The notes under the pieces: model-generated | Seen by the model: the letters and a program-made list of their open reading frames with translations, nothing else | Told to the model about the DNA's origin: nothing | The model's database searches: none | Source: Candidatus Falkowbacteria bacterium | GTDB lineage: Bacteria; Patescibacteriota; Patescibacteriia; Patescibacteriales; Patescibacteriaceae | Direction of reading: 5' to 3' | Assembly: GCA_016699775.1 (NCBI GenBank) | Contig: CP065010.1 | Span: 434,001 to 498,000 of the forward strand | Length of the DNA stretch: 64,000 bases | Part shown: piece by piece, positions 1-9,418 of the stretch | Layout of the letters: each line of letters starts with the position of its first letter | Numbering within the stretch: position 1 is the stretch's first letter | Translations under genes and position numbers: made by a program

Positions 1-1
1 C

Positions 2-730
2 TTACATCAAGCTGCCACTATTATTGCTATTTCACAGTTTACAAAATCGGAATTATTATCAGCTTATAAACCAAAGCCAGAAAAAATTTCCGTTGTCTAT
101 AATGGATATTCAGAAGATTTATATCATCCTCTCCCAGATGACAGAACAAGTGACGAAGTTTTGCAACGATATGGAATTAGCCGACCTTATTTTTTTTATG
201 TTGGTCGTCTTGAAAAAAAGAAAAATACTGCTACCTTGATTGAAGCTTTTGCTTTACTTAAAAGTAAACAAGGAGAAAATTTTAAACATAAACTCTGCCT
301 AGTAGGGGACGCCAGTTATGGTTTTGATGAAATCAAATATACAATTCATGAATATGGTTTGGTAAATGATGTTATTGTTACTGGCTGGATTGCTGAAAAA
401 GATTTACCATATATTTTTGCTCGAGCCGAGGCTTTTGTATTTCCATCAAATTATGAAGGGTTTGGAATTCCTTTGCTTCAGGCGATGGCTACGGGTACTC
501 CGATTGCTGCTTCGAATATTGCTTCCATTCCAGAAATTGTCCAAGAGGCTGCCATTTTGTTTGATCCAAAAGATAGCCAAGATATTGCCGAAGCTCTGGC
601 TCGAGTTCTGTTTGATGAGACGCTTCGTAAAAAATTAATTGAGCACGGCAAGCAAAGAGTTAAACAATTTAGTTGGCAAAATACAGCTCATGAAACATTA
701 GAAATTTTTAATAAACTCAAAACAAAATGA
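2..730 (+). CDS. GT4-family glycosyltransferase, 5' end outside window
   Basis: This is the C-terminal two thirds of a GT-B glycosyltransferase. The open frame runs in from the left edge without a start codon; a TTG at 161 is internal because the upstream frame stays open and protein-like (ISQFTKSEL then VVYNGYSEDLYHPL, a GT4 linker region). The donor-binding half carries YFFYVGRLEKKKN, GWIAEKDLPY and the E-x7-E element YEGFGIPLLQAMATGTP, as in nucleotide-sugar-dependent retaining GT4 enzymes. It probably adds a sugar to a lipid-linked surface glycan at the cytoplasmic membrane. The subtilase gene follows after 22 nt. The sugar and acceptor cannot be read from sequence. Confidence 0.9.
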   Translation, partial: LHQAATIIAISQFTKSELLSAYKPKPEKISVVYNGYSEDLYHPLPDDRTSDEVLQRYGISRPYFFYVGRLEKKKNTATLIEAFALLKSKQGENFKHKLCLVGDASYGFDEIKYTIHEYGLVNDVIVTGWIAEKDLPYIFARAEAFVFPSNYEGFGIPLLQAMATGTPIAASNIASIPEIVQEAAILFDPKDSQDIAEALARVLFDETLRKKLIEHGKQRVKQFSWQNTAHETLEIFNKLKTK

Positions 731-752
731 TTTTTTAATCTGAATTGATGCT

Positions 753-2993
753 ATGTCTATACGAAAAAAAATAGTTTTAGTTATGTTACTTTTTTTGTGC
801 GGGACGCAAACCCAAGCTTTGGTTTTTGGTGCGCAGCCAGAAAAGAGTTTACACGAAACAAAAAGAACAGACTCAATTATAGTAAAATATAAAGGAGAAA
901 TTTCTGCTCGTAAAATTATTTTAACCTCTACTGATACTGTAGAAAAAGCCATTGCGCGATTTAATAAAAACCCTCGGGTTGAATATGCTGAGCCAAATTA
1001 TATTTTTCAAGCAAGTTTAGTGCCAGATGATACTCATTATACAAACCAATGGTATTTACGTCGGATTAAAGCTCCTGATGCATGGAGTTATGCATCAACA
1101 AGTCCAGCCGTAGTAATTGCTATTATTGATTCAGGTGTACAAATTGATCATCCAGATATTTCGCCAAATCTTTGGATAAATGCTTCTGAAATAAATAATA
1201 ATAAAAAAGATGATGACGGTAATGGTTTAGTGGATGATTATTATGGATGGGATTTTATAAATAATCTTGCTGATCCAAGGCCAAAATTTAAACAAGGTTT
1301 TACAGAAGCTGGTGTTCTGCATGGGACAATTGTGGCCGGCATTGCGGCGGCTTCAGGAAATAATAAGGAAGGTGTAACGGGTGTGACTTGGAAGGCAAAA
1401 ATAATGAGCTTAAAAGCTTTAGATGATGCTGGTAATGGTGATACGGCTAGTGTTGCCAAAGCTGTAGATTATGCCGTTGCTAAAGGAGCAAATATTATAA
1501 ATTTAAGTTTTGTTGGATTCTCATATAGTCGCAGTTTAAAAGAAGCCATTGAACGAGCTGTAAAAGCTGATGTTATTGTGGTAGCACCAGCCGGAAATGA
1601 AGAGTCAGTTGGACATGGAGTAAATTTAAATACTAAACCAATTTACCCCGCTTGTTATAAAGACGATGCCAAAAAACCATTAGTAGTTGGTGTGGCTGCC
1701 ACAGATGCTATTGATCAAAAAGCAGTTTTTTCTGGTTATGGAAATGACTGTGTGGCTTTAGCAGCTCCAGGTATTAGTTTTTATTCAACTTCTGTTTTCG
1801 CACCCACTCAAAATCTTCCAGGAAAACCTTTTAATCAATATTATGATGGGTATTGGTCGGGGACGTCTGTTGCGGTCCCGTTAGTGAGCGGTGCTTTGGC
1901 TTTAATTCAAGGTGCAAATCCACAATTATCATCTTCTCAAAGTTTGAAAATATTATTAGATACAACCGATAATATCAATGCGATTAATCCTGACTATTCA
2001 GGGCAGCTTGGTAAAGGAAGATTAAATCTCTATACGGCTATATCTTCGGCTACTGCATCTTTAAAAACTCGTGAAGTTCGGTTGGTAATTGCCCCAGCCT
2101 TAAAGGTTGAACCTTTTGTAAAAATTACTGATCGTACCGGGTTTGTGATAGATGAATTTTTAGCCTATGATCGATCTTTCAAAGGTGGTGTAGTGTTAGC
2201 CAGTGGTGATATTAATAATGATGGTGAAGATGAAATTATTACCGGTCCGGCTAGCGGATTAGAGAGTGATATTAAAATTTTTGATAAGGAGGGAAATTTT
2301 ATACGACATTTTCTAGCTTATCCAGCTTTTTTTAAGGGAGGTGTGAATATAGCTACTGCTGATTTGAATAGTGACGGAAAATATGAGATTATTACCGCAC
2401 CAGCCAGTGGGTATAAATCTGAAATAAAAGTCTTCACTGGGGAGGGTAAACTGGTTCGATCATTTTTGGCTTATCCAGCATCATTCAAGGGCGGAGCCAG
2501 TATTGCCGTTGGAGATGTTATGGGTAATTCAAGTCAGGAAATTGTGGTTGGAACCGGCAAAACCGGAATTCCACAAGTTAAAATATTTTCTGATACGGGA
2601 AAAGTATTAAGTAGCTTTTTGGCGGATAAGCGATCGGCTGCCACTGGCCTACGAATTGCCTTACTAGATATTGACGGAAATGCTCGTCGTCGACAATCGG
2701 AAATTGTCATTACTAGACAAAGTAATTCTGCTCTTGCGGTAGTTACAGATTACAAAGGCAATGTGCGACGTCAATGGCCGGTATATGGATCTTCATTTCG
2801 CGGTGATGTCAAAGTTTTAACGGCTGATATTAATGCCGATGGATTAAAGGAAATTATTGCTTCACCTGGTTCTGGTGGCGGTCCACATCTTAGATTTTTT
2901 AATCATTTAGGAAATTTAATAAATTCATTTTATGCCTACTCACCTGATTTTAATGGTGGAGTTAATATGGCGGTTTTTTATATAAAGCGTTAA
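753..2993 (+). CDS. Secreted subtilisin-like S8 protease with C-terminal FG-GAP/VCBS-type repeats
   Basis: A 746-residue exported serine protease. Residues 1-26 form a signal peptide; 40-90 resemble the I9 propeptide, including the RVEYAEPNY motif. The S8 triad is visible as Asp126 (IIDSGVQIDH), His190 (HGTIVAGIAAA) and Ser372 (GTSVAVP), with oxyanion Asn282 (APAGNEE). Residues about 430-745 hold at least four FG-GAP-like repeats (SGDINNDGEDEIITG, TADLNSDGKYEIITA and relatives) with Asp-rich calcium-type loops, expected to fold as a partial beta-propeller for surface binding. It sits inside the glycan locus, five nt before an SDR gene, so it may process or anchor surface proteins. Substrate unknown. 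Confidence 0.93.
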   Translation: MSIRKKIVLVMLLFLCGTQTQALVFGAQPEKSLHETKRTDSIIVKYKGEISARKIILTSTDTVEKAIARFNKNPRVEYAEPNYIFQASLVPDDTHYTNQWYLRRIKAPDAWSYASTSPAVVIAIIDSGVQIDHPDISPNLWINASEINNNKKDDDGNGLVDDYYGWDFINNLADPRPKFKQGFTEAGVLHGTIVAGIAAASGNNKEGVTGVTWKAKIMSLKALDDAGNGDTASVAKAVDYAVAKGANIINLSFVGFSYSRSLKEAIERAVKADVIVVAPAGNEESVGHGVNLNTKPIYPACYKDDAKKPLVVGVAATDAIDQKAVFSGYGNDCVALAAPGISFYSTSVFAPTQNLPGKPFNQYYDGYWSGTSVAVPLVSGALALIQGANPQLSSSQSLKILLDTTDNINAINPDYSGQLGKGRLNLYTAISSATASLKTREVRLVIAPALKVEPFVKITDRTGFVIDEFLAYDRSFKGGVVLASGDINNDGEDEIITGPASGLESDIKIFDKEGNFIRHFLAYPAFFKGGVNIATADLNSDGKYEIITAPASGYKSEIKVFTGEGKLVRSFLAYPASFKGGASIAVGDVMGNSSQEIVVGTGKTGIPQVKIFSDTGKVLSSFLADKRSAATGLRIALLDIDGNARRRQSEIVITRQSNSALAVVTDYKGNVRRQWPVYGSSFRGDVKVLTADINADGLKEIIASPGSGGGPHLRFFNHLGNLINSFYAYSPDFNGGVNMAVFYIKR

Positions 2994-2997
2994 CAAT

Positions 2998-4023
2998 ATG
3001 AACAACAAAACTATTTTTGATAAGAAAAATGTGCTAGTCATTGGTGGAGCTGGTTTTATTGGCTCTCACTTATGTGATGAATTAATCAAGGATGCAAAAG
3101 TAATTTGTATTGATAATTTTTCTTCAGGCGATGAAAAAAATATCGATCATTTATTAGCTGATCCAAATTTCCGATTTATTCGTCATGACATGTGTGAACC
3201 AATCAACTTCAAAGAATTTTTTGAACTTGATAGTTTTAAAATTGAGTTTCAAGGTATTCAAGAAATTTACAATTTAGCTTGTCCAACCACGCCAATCCAT
3301 TTTCAGAAAAATCGTGTGGCTAACTTATTATCAAATTCCTATGCTGTGAAAAATGCTTTGGATTTGGCCATTAAATATCAAGCAAAATTCCTTCATTTTT
3401 CTTCATCTGTTGTCTATGGTTCTCGTGATTCTGACAATTCTTTAGTTAACGAAGACTATTTAGGAACCGTTGATATGTTATCTGAACGTTGTTCCTATGA
3501 TGAGGGCAAGCGTTTTGCTGAAAGTATGGTTAAAACCTATAAAGATGTGTATGGTGTTGATACCAAGATAGTTCGTGTCTTTAGAATCTATGGTCCTCGT
3601 ATGGCCCTTGATCGAGGAAATATGTTACCAGATTTTATCAGTCAAGCTCTAGATAATTCTGATCTATTAATTTATGGTACAAAAGAATTTTCTTCATCTT
3701 TTTGTTATATTACTGACTGTATAGATGGCGTTTTAAAGTTAATGAACTCTGATTTGTTTGGTCCAGTGAATATTGGTTCTGACCAAGACATAAATATTAC
3801 AGAAATAGCAGAAAAAATTGTTTCTATGTTGGATTCAAAATCAAAAATTACCTATGCCGAGAATTTATTGTTTATGACTCCTCTCCGATTACCTGATATT
3901 TCTCGAGCTCGTGATTTATTAGGTTGGATGCCTTTGGTTAAGATTGATGCTGGGCTTGAAAAAACAATCAGCAACTTACGAGCTGATAAAAATGTGAAGC
4001 GTATTGGGTATAGTCCAGAATAA
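2998..4023 (+). CDS. Extended SDR NAD-dependent epimerase/dehydratase, UDP-glucuronate decarboxylase-like
   Basis: A 341-residue nucleotide-sugar modifying enzyme. The Rossmann motif GGAGFIGSHL is at residues 17-26, the catalytic serine stretch is SSSVVYG, and the YxxxK pair is in SYDEGKRFAE. The NLACPTTPIHFQ and CSYDEGKRFAE segments resemble the UDP-glucuronate decarboxylase (UDP-xylose synthase) branch rather than GalE. The likely reaction is NAD-dependent oxidation at C4, with decarboxylation if the substrate is UDP-glucuronate, giving a pentose donor for neighbouring transferases. It could also be a dTDP-glucose-dehydratase-like enzyme. It is in the same operon as the flanking genes. Confidence 0.85.
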   Translation: MNNKTIFDKKNVLVIGGAGFIGSHLCDELIKDAKVICIDNFSSGDEKNIDHLLADPNFRFIRHDMCEPINFKEFFELDSFKIEFQGIQEIYNLACPTTPIHFQKNRVANLLSNSYAVKNALDLAIKYQAKFLHFSSSVVYGSRDSDNSLVNEDYLGTVDMLSERCSYDEGKRFAESMVKTYKDVYGVDTKIVRVFRIYGPRMALDRGNMLPDFISQALDNSDLLIYGTKEFSSSFCYITDCIDGVLKLMNSDLFGPVNIGSDQDINITEIAEKIVSMLDSKSKITYAENLLFMTPLRLPDISRARDLLGWMPLVKIDAGLEKTISNLRADKNVKRIGYSPE

Positions 4024-4031
4024 GTAATTCA

Positions 4032-4053
4032 TAATATGAGCAAGCTCATATTA
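4032..4053. promoter_or_regulatory. Near-perfect 10-bp dyad between SDR and GT2 genes
   Basis: Arms TAATATGAGC and GCTCATATTA are separated by only two bases, and the site ends nine bases before the GT2 start at 4062. With a two-base spacer it is more like a protein-binding palindrome than an RNA hairpin, and there is no T-run after it. No regulator gene is adjacent. Confidence 0.45.
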
Positions 4054-4061
4054 CTATATAT

Positions 4062-4724
4062 ATGAAAGTTGCTTGCGTCATTCCAGCATATAATGTTAAA
4101 GAACATCTACCAACAGTTGTGGCCGAGCTGCAAAATTTGGTAGATGAGATTGTTGTTGTTAATGATTGTTCTACTGATGGCACAGGTGAATTAGCGACGA
4201 CATTGCCAGTTAACCTCTTACACCATTCAATCAATCGAGGCCAAGGTGCAGCCTTAAAAACCGGAACGCAGTACGCATTAGAGAAAGGAGCGGATGTAAT
4301 TATTCACTTTGATGGTGATGGACAATTTCGCTCAGAAGATATTCCGATTGTTCTTTCACCGTTGCGTAGTGATGAAGCTGACATAGTGTTTGGTTCTCGT
4401 TTTTTGAATAAAACCACTGATTTACCTTTTTTAAAACGATATATTATAATGCCTTTGGCCCGTTTTATTAATTGGCTTTTTTTTAATATTACATTAACCG
4501 ACCCTCAAAGTGGTTTTCGAGCTATGAATAAAAAGGCTGCTTTGTTAATAAATTGGCAGCAGGATCGAATGGCTCATTGTAATGAAATATTAATCTTGGC
4601 CCACAAGAAACCATTACGAATTGTTGAGGTTCCAATTACTGTATTATACAAACATTTTGGTCAACGTTTTTCTGGGGGTATAAAAATTTTACGTGATCTA
4701 TTTTTTGCCCATCTTAATAAATAA
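4062..4724 (+). CDS. GT2 glycosyltransferase, dolichyl/polyprenyl-phosphate mannose synthase-like
   Basis: A 220-residue GT-A enzyme. The N-terminus VACVIPAYNVKEHL, then EIVVVNDCSTDGTG, and the DGDGQF metal-binding motif (DXD at about residues 86-88) are typical of the DPM1-like GT2 family. Further motifs are FGSRFL and SGFRAMNK. It has no clear membrane anchor. Such enzymes move a sugar from a nucleotide onto a polyprenyl phosphate on the cytoplasmic face, making the donor used by polytopic GT-C enzymes; two of those are encoded at 7.5-12 kb. The DUF2304 gene after it is its usual partner. Sugar identity is unknown. Confidence 0.9.
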   Translation: MKVACVIPAYNVKEHLPTVVAELQNLVDEIVVVNDCSTDGTGELATTLPVNLLHHSINRGQGAALKTGTQYALEKGADVIIHFDGDGQFRSEDIPIVLSPLRSDEADIVFGSRFLNKTTDLPFLKRYIIMPLARFINWLFFNITLTDPQSGFRAMNKKAALLINWQQDRMAHCNEILILAHKKPLRIVEVPITVLYKHFGQRFSGGIKILRDLFFAHLNK

Positions 4725-4733
4725 CTAATTTCT

Positions 4734-5117
4734 ATGATTCAAGAATTATTAGCCTTAATTGTCATCTTTCTTTTTTTGGGTCGGCTTGGCTGGCAATTGT
4801 ATAAACAACAAATTCCTCGTGGTCAGTTTATTTTTTGGTTAATTTTTTGGTTAACTGGGGGAGTGCTGATTATTTATATAAAGGAGATTGATACCTTTGT
4901 CGCTCAACTAGGTTTTTCCAGTTCAGGAATTCAAATTTTATTCTATATTGCCGTGGCTATAATTTTTTATTTTATTTTTCGGATGAGATTAAAAATGGAA
5001 AAAATTGAAAGTGATCTAACAATTATTACACGATTATTAGCTCTGCAATCACCTCAGCAGAATAAACATTTTGATACTTCAAAACTTGATTCTGATTCAG
5101 ACACGATAAATAAATAA
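4734..5117 (+). CDS. DUF2304 small membrane protein
   Basis: A 127-residue protein with three predicted hydrophobic segments (about 3-20, 32-50 and 66-84), then a charged tail beginning RMRLKMEKIESDL. Length, topology and position directly after a DPM1-like GT2 match DUF2304. The role is not established; the frequent pairing suggests it holds the GT2 enzyme at the membrane or helps present its lipid substrate. It starts nine nt after the GT2 stop and ends six nt before the next transferase, so it is translated as part of the same operon. Confidence 0.8.
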   Translation: MIQELLALIVIFLFLGRLGWQLYKQQIPRGQFIFWLIFWLTGGVLIIYIKEIDTFVAQLGFSSSGIQILFYIAVAIIFYFIFRMRLKMEKIESDLTIITRLLALQSPQQNKHFDTSKLDSDSDTINK

Positions 5118-5123
5118 ATTATT

Positions 5124-6296
5124 ATGAAGATTGCTCACATCATTTCAACCTTTCCTCCTTACAAGGGTGGAATGGGTAATGTTGTGTATTACTCGGCAAG
5201 AGAAATGGCACGACTTGGACATCAAAATGTTATTTTTACACCAGCCTATGATAAAAAACTTTCTGGTCATGAAAAGCTGGAGGATAATTTAGAGGTGCAT
5301 AGATTAAGTTCTTTTTTTAGTTTAGGTAATGCTGCCGTTTTGCCATCATTAATTTGGAAATTAAGAGATTTTGATATTATCCATTTACATTATCCATTTT
5401 ACGGTAGTGGTGAAATGGTTTTAATTGGACTGTTGTTTTCAAAAGCTAAATTTATGATCCATTATCATATGGATACAGTTGGTAAAGGTTTAAAGGGTTT
5501 AATTTTTAGAATGTATGCTTTTTTTGTATTGCCTATTATTGTGCGATTTGCCAAGATTATTACTTGCGCTTCTTTAGACTATGTTAAACATTCAGAAATA
5601 AAAGATTATTATAACTCTCATTCCTCAAGATTTGTCCAGATTCCTTTTGGAGTAGATACGAATCAATTTACACCAGGAGAAAAATCAGCCACACCAATTA
5701 TCTTATTTGTTGGAGGTCTTGATCGGCAACATAATTTTAAAGGAGTTGAACAACTAATTGATGCCTTTGCCCTAATTTCTAAAAATTATCCATCAGCCTG
5801 TTTGTGTATTGTTGGTCGTGGTGATTTAGAAGATTATTATCGAGGTAGAATTGCCTCTCACCAACTTGGAGAAAAGGCAAAAATTTTGAATTCGGTTTCT
5901 GATACAGAGTTAGCAGTCCTGTTTAATTCGGCCTGGGTAACAGTTTTGCCATCAACTAATCGGGCTGAGGCTTTTGGTTTAGTATTACTTGAATCTCTGG
6001 CTTCCGGCACGGCGGTTATTGCTTCAAACTTAGCCGGAGTCCGTAATGTATTTAGAAACAATGAACAAGGATATTTAGTCCGACCTGGTGATGTTAGTGA
6101 TTTAGCTCAAAAATTAGAAAAAATTGTTAGTAGTAAAGAGAGGACAGTAACCTTGGGAAATGCTGGACGAAAATGGGTTGAAAAACAGTATAACTGGAAA
6201 GAATTTAGCCAGCGTCTTGAAGCTGCCTATTGTCGAGTTTTGTATGTACCAAGAAAATTATCAAAGGGATCTTTGGTACCTGAGGAGGATGATTAG
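5124..6296 (+). CDS. GT4-family glycosyltransferase
   Basis: A 390-residue GT-B enzyme. The N-terminal acceptor half opens KIAHIISTFPPYKGGMGNVV, the glycine-rich loop typical of GT4. The C-terminal donor half contains ILFVGGLDRQHNFKGVEQLIDAF, CIVGRGDLEDYY and the E-x7-E region AEAFGLVLLESLASGTAVIASN. It has no transmembrane segments and probably acts at the cytoplasmic face on a lipid-linked oligosaccharide. It lies three nt before a second GT4 gene, and the two may add consecutive residues. Confidence 0.9.
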   Translation: MKIAHIISTFPPYKGGMGNVVYYSAREMARLGHQNVIFTPAYDKKLSGHEKLEDNLEVHRLSSFFSLGNAAVLPSLIWKLRDFDIIHLHYPFYGSGEMVLIGLLFSKAKFMIHYHMDTVGKGLKGLIFRMYAFFVLPIIVRFAKIITCASLDYVKHSEIKDYYNSHSSRFVQIPFGVDTNQFTPGEKSATPIILFVGGLDRQHNFKGVEQLIDAFALISKNYPSACLCIVGRGDLEDYYRGRIASHQLGEKAKILNSVSDTELAVLFNSAWVTVLPSTNRAEAFGLVLLESLASGTAVIASNLAGVRNVFRNNEQGYLVRPGDVSDLAQKLEKIVSSKERTVTLGNAGRKWVEKQYNWKEFSQRLEAAYCRVLYVPRKLSKGSLVPEEDD

Positions 6297-6299
6297 AAT

Positions 6300-7451
6300 A
6301 TGAAAATTTGTATAATTCATAATCTATGGGGTCGTGATGCACGTGGTGGAGCTGAATCGGTACTCAAAATACTAGTACAGCATCTACAATCAATCGGACA
6401 TCAGGTGGTTATTATTACCACCCAGGCAACATCAAAAAAAACTATTTTTTCAAATAGCGATGGTTTAAAGGTCTATGCATTATCAAGCAACTATCTATCG
6501 CTCACAAAATTAAGCCAATGGAGAAGGTTAGTCTTCCATATCATTGGTAGTTTTAATATAAAAGCCTATTTTAAAGTTCAACATATTATTAAATCTGAAA
6601 ATCCAGAAATTGTTTGGACACATAATTTAGTTGGTATTGGGACAATAATTTTACGTCTTTTTTATAAAAAAAATATTCGACATCTTCATAATCTCCATGA
6701 TATTCAATTGCTTCATCCATCGGGCTTACTAATGCGTGGTCAAGAGAAATTAATTGATAGTTTCATAGCCTCTTTGTATCAAGCGATCCAAAGAGCCTAT
6801 CTCTCATCATTTTCAGAAATCATTTCGCCCTCAAAGTGGTTATTAGACATTCATAAGCAAAAAGGTTTTTTTAAAAACAATCAATGCCAAATTTTACCAA
6901 ACCCGTTTTCTTATAACAGTAATGCTCGGCAAGCACAATTTGATAATACCAAGCTATCTTTTACTTTTTTATATGTGGGGCAAATTGAACAACATAAAGG
7001 AATCAAACTTTTAATTGATGCGTTTATAAAAATTACTAACCAAGACTTACGCTTGACTGTTGTTGGTACCGGAAGTTTATTACAATATGTACAAGTTAAA
7101 AATTCTGATAACCGAATTACATTTACAGGTCAACAAACTCCCCAAGCTGTTGCTGAAATTATGGAAAGGGCTGATTGCTTAGTTGTGCCTTCTCTATGCT
7201 ATGAAAATTTTCCAACGGTTATCGTAGAAGCTATTAGTGCCCGCCTTCCTGTAGTTGGATCAAACTTTGGGGGTATCAGAGAATTAATTTTTAATAGGGA
7301 TTTTTTGTGCGAGCCAACAGTTGAAGAATTAACTGAGAAACTTATCTGGGCATTTAACCTCAGAGAAAAATTAGCCGATTTATTTTTTTCTACTAATACT
7401 AATATTCAAAAAATCTCCCTTTCAAAGTATTGTCAAAAGCTGAAACTTTAG
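6300..7451 (+). CDS. GT4-family glycosyltransferase
   Basis: A 383-residue GT-B enzyme. It begins KICIIHNLWGRDARGGAESVL, carries ISPSKWLLDIH at the domain junction, and has the donor-site motifs FLYVGQIEQHKGIKLLIDAF, VVGTGSLL and ENFPTVIVEAISARLPVVGSN. It is the last gene of the first + strand run; the next gene is convergent and only nine nt separate the two stops, with no obvious Rho-independent hairpin between them. Likely a sugar transferase of surface-glycan assembly; specificity unknown. Confidence 0.88.
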   Translation: MKICIIHNLWGRDARGGAESVLKILVQHLQSIGHQVVIITTQATSKKTIFSNSDGLKVYALSSNYLSLTKLSQWRRLVFHIIGSFNIKAYFKVQHIIKSENPEIVWTHNLVGIGTIILRLFYKKNIRHLHNLHDIQLLHPSGLLMRGQEKLIDSFIASLYQAIQRAYLSSFSEIISPSKWLLDIHKQKGFFKNNQCQILPNPFSYNSNARQAQFDNTKLSFTFLYVGQIEQHKGIKLLIDAFIKITNQDLRLTVVGTGSLLQYVQVKNSDNRITFTGQQTPQAVAEIMERADCLVVPSLCYENFPTVIVEAISARLPVVGSNFGGIRELIFNRDFLCEPTVEELTEKLIWAFNLREKLADLFFSTNTNIQKISLSKYCQKLKL

Positions 7452-7460
7452 GACGATTTT

Positions 7461-9365
7461 TTACTTAAGGTTATATTCAAAAATCATTATTTGCCCGTTA
7501 CCGAGAGTGATGCTTTCGTCAGCAATAGCAGCTGCTTCCGGACCTAATTTATCAGCTGCCCACCAGTAGTCATTTAAGACAAAATAGGCCTTTGTAACGC
7601 CTGTAAGCTTCATAGCTGCTTCAATAGTGGCTAGTTCAGGTTTTCCTACCATTTGTAAATAATATTGATACAGGGGGCCTCCAGTGGGGATTGGGTAGTA
7701 GAAAAGATCTTTGTAGTATTTGCTAAAGCCAAATTCACGTAGGGCGGCAGCACTAACTTGCTGATTTGCTAAGACAATATAATCTTGGTTTAGAGCGTCA
7801 TTATTAATCCAATGGACAGCTTCAATATCAGCTCCTGATGTGGCAAAGCCATGACTATTATAATAGTGGTCAAATCGAGGATAAGAAAAATAAAAAGAAG
7901 TAGTTATTAGTATTGAAATAAGTATTAACCAGGTAAGTTGAATATAAACTGTTTTTTGCTGTAAATGTTTAATAAAGTTATCTAAAGTTAAAAGTATAAA
8001 AGGTAAAGAAAATAAACCTGCAACAAATAATATTCTTCCTGCATAATCGGAACGTTCATAATCAATGAGAAAATGGAAATTAAATGAAGTAGAAATTATG
8101 GCTGACAATAATAATCCAATCATTGGAAGACCAAAATATTTAAAGTAAGTCCATAACTTTTTTTTCCAAGCTACTATAATACCTGATGCTACGACTAGTA
8201 GATACATTATTCCTTGAAGGCTTTGGAGAAAATATATACTGTTTAGCCACCAGACTTCTTTAATTGGATTTTTTAAGATTAGAAATGAAAATATATCTTT
8301 TAAATGTGGCCACTGCCATTGAACAATCGTTCCGGAGTTTGTTTGACTAAAAATATAAAAAGCTAAAGGTAAAATAAAAATATAGCCAATGCTTGTGATG
8401 ATAGTAAAGATTTTTTTAATTAATATGTTGGTACTAAATGTTGAGGTTATTGAAAGAGTAAAAATAATAGCTGGGATTCCTGCTACAGGCTGGGTAATAA
8501 AAGCCGCTAGGGCCATAAGCCAGATTAAAATTAGTTCTTTGGGGTTTTCTAATTTTATAGACCACAGTATAGTTGCAATCAAGAAGATATAAGCTAAGTT
8601 TTGGGGGGTAGTGACAATACAGATAGAAAAAGAAAAAATCAATAAGAGTAGAGCTGATCCATAGTATGTTAGAGTATTATTTTGTTTTAGTTTAAGGAAG
8701 CTAAGAGCAAGGATTATAGAACCAAGAAGCGGTACCAAAATTTTATCCCAAAAATGAATACTGCCACCAAAAATACTATGTCCAATACTAACTAAACTAT
8801 ATTGACCCAAATAGTAAAAAGTAATGGGAAAAATTTGTCCTAATTGTTTGATGGATTGAACAGCTGCTTGGTGGATAAATGGGTCATAGCCATAACCAAT
8901 ACTAAAGACAATCAATACTACGGAGAATGACCATAGAAAGTGAAAACCAAGAAGTAAAGTAGCTAGCCATTGTTTAATACGAAAAGTTAAAACTAGTAAA
9001 CAGGCGGTCCCAATGCCATAGAATAAAAACATAATTGGTGGGACAACTTGCCAAGGCGTAATGAGGGGCAAATTACTTCGATTATTATAAAGAAAATATA
9101 TTCCAGCTAAAAAACAAATACAGTAAGCTATTGTAAGTAAAATGGTATATCGACTCCAAGAAAATTCTTGCGATGATAAATGCTTAAAATCAATTTTATA
9201 ATAATTATGATTAAGTAATAAGCAGAAGAGCAGTGATACTACAAAAACAATAAAAGTTGATACGGGTGTTAAGCCAACTGTTATGTAGGTGATTGAGCCA
9301 ATAATAGCTAGTAAGGAGATGAAGCTCAAAAAAAGGTGGGAGAGTGAATAGCGGGAATGTGTCAT
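7461..9365 (-). CDS. Polytopic membrane protein, GT-C-like glycosyltransferase candidate
   Basis: A 634-residue integral membrane protein with roughly a dozen hydrophobic helices followed by a soluble C-terminal region of about 130 residues. No catalytic motif is clear. The architecture (many helices, long extracytoplasmic tail, place beside glycosyltransferases) fits GT-C or DUF2298-like enzymes that use polyprenyl-phosphate sugars. I start at the ATG at 9365 (MTHSRYS) rather than the ATG at 9389, because the latter lies inside the -10 hexamer TATGAT. The gene is alone on the minus strand within the glycan locus. Confidence 0.7.
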   Translation of the reverse strand: MTHSRYSLSHLFLSFISLLAIIGSITYITVGLTPVSTFIVFVVSLLFCLLLNHNYYKIDFKHLSSQEFSWSRYTILLTIAYCICFLAGIYFLYNNRSNLPLITPWQVVPPIMFLFYGIGTACLLVLTFRIKQWLATLLLGFHFLWSFSVVLIVFSIGYGYDPFIHQAAVQSIKQLGQIFPITFYYLGQYSLVSIGHSIFGGSIHFWDKILVPLLGSIILALSFLKLKQNNTLTYYGSALLLLIFSFSICIVTTPQNLAYIFLIATILWSIKLENPKELILIWLMALAAFITQPVAGIPAIIFTLSITSTFSTNILIKKIFTIITSIGYIFILPLAFYIFSQTNSGTIVQWQWPHLKDIFSFLILKNPIKEVWWLNSIYFLQSLQGIMYLLVVASGIIVAWKKKLWTYFKYFGLPMIGLLLSAIISTSFNFHFLIDYERSDYAGRILFVAGLFSLPFILLTLDNFIKHLQQKTVYIQLTWLILISILITTSFYFSYPRFDHYYNSHGFATSGADIEAVHWINNDALNQDYIVLANQQVSAAALREFGFSKYYKDLFYYPIPTGGPLYQYYLQMVGKPELATIEAAMKLTGVTKAYFVLNDYWWAADKLGPEAAAIADESITLGNGQIMIFEYNLK

Positions 9366-9384
9366 ATATGTTAGGATGTCTTTA

Positions 9385-9393
9385 ATCATAGCA
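9385..9393 (-). promoter_or_regulatory. Extended -10 promoter, polytopic GT-C-like gene
   Basis: Read on the minus strand the site is TGCTATGAT. Transcription would start near 9378, giving a leader of about 13 nt to the ATG at 9365. It overlaps the alternative upstream ATG and so decides the start choice. Confidence 0.5.
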
Positions 9394-9418
9394 AAAATAG
9401 TCTAAAAAATGCTAGACA

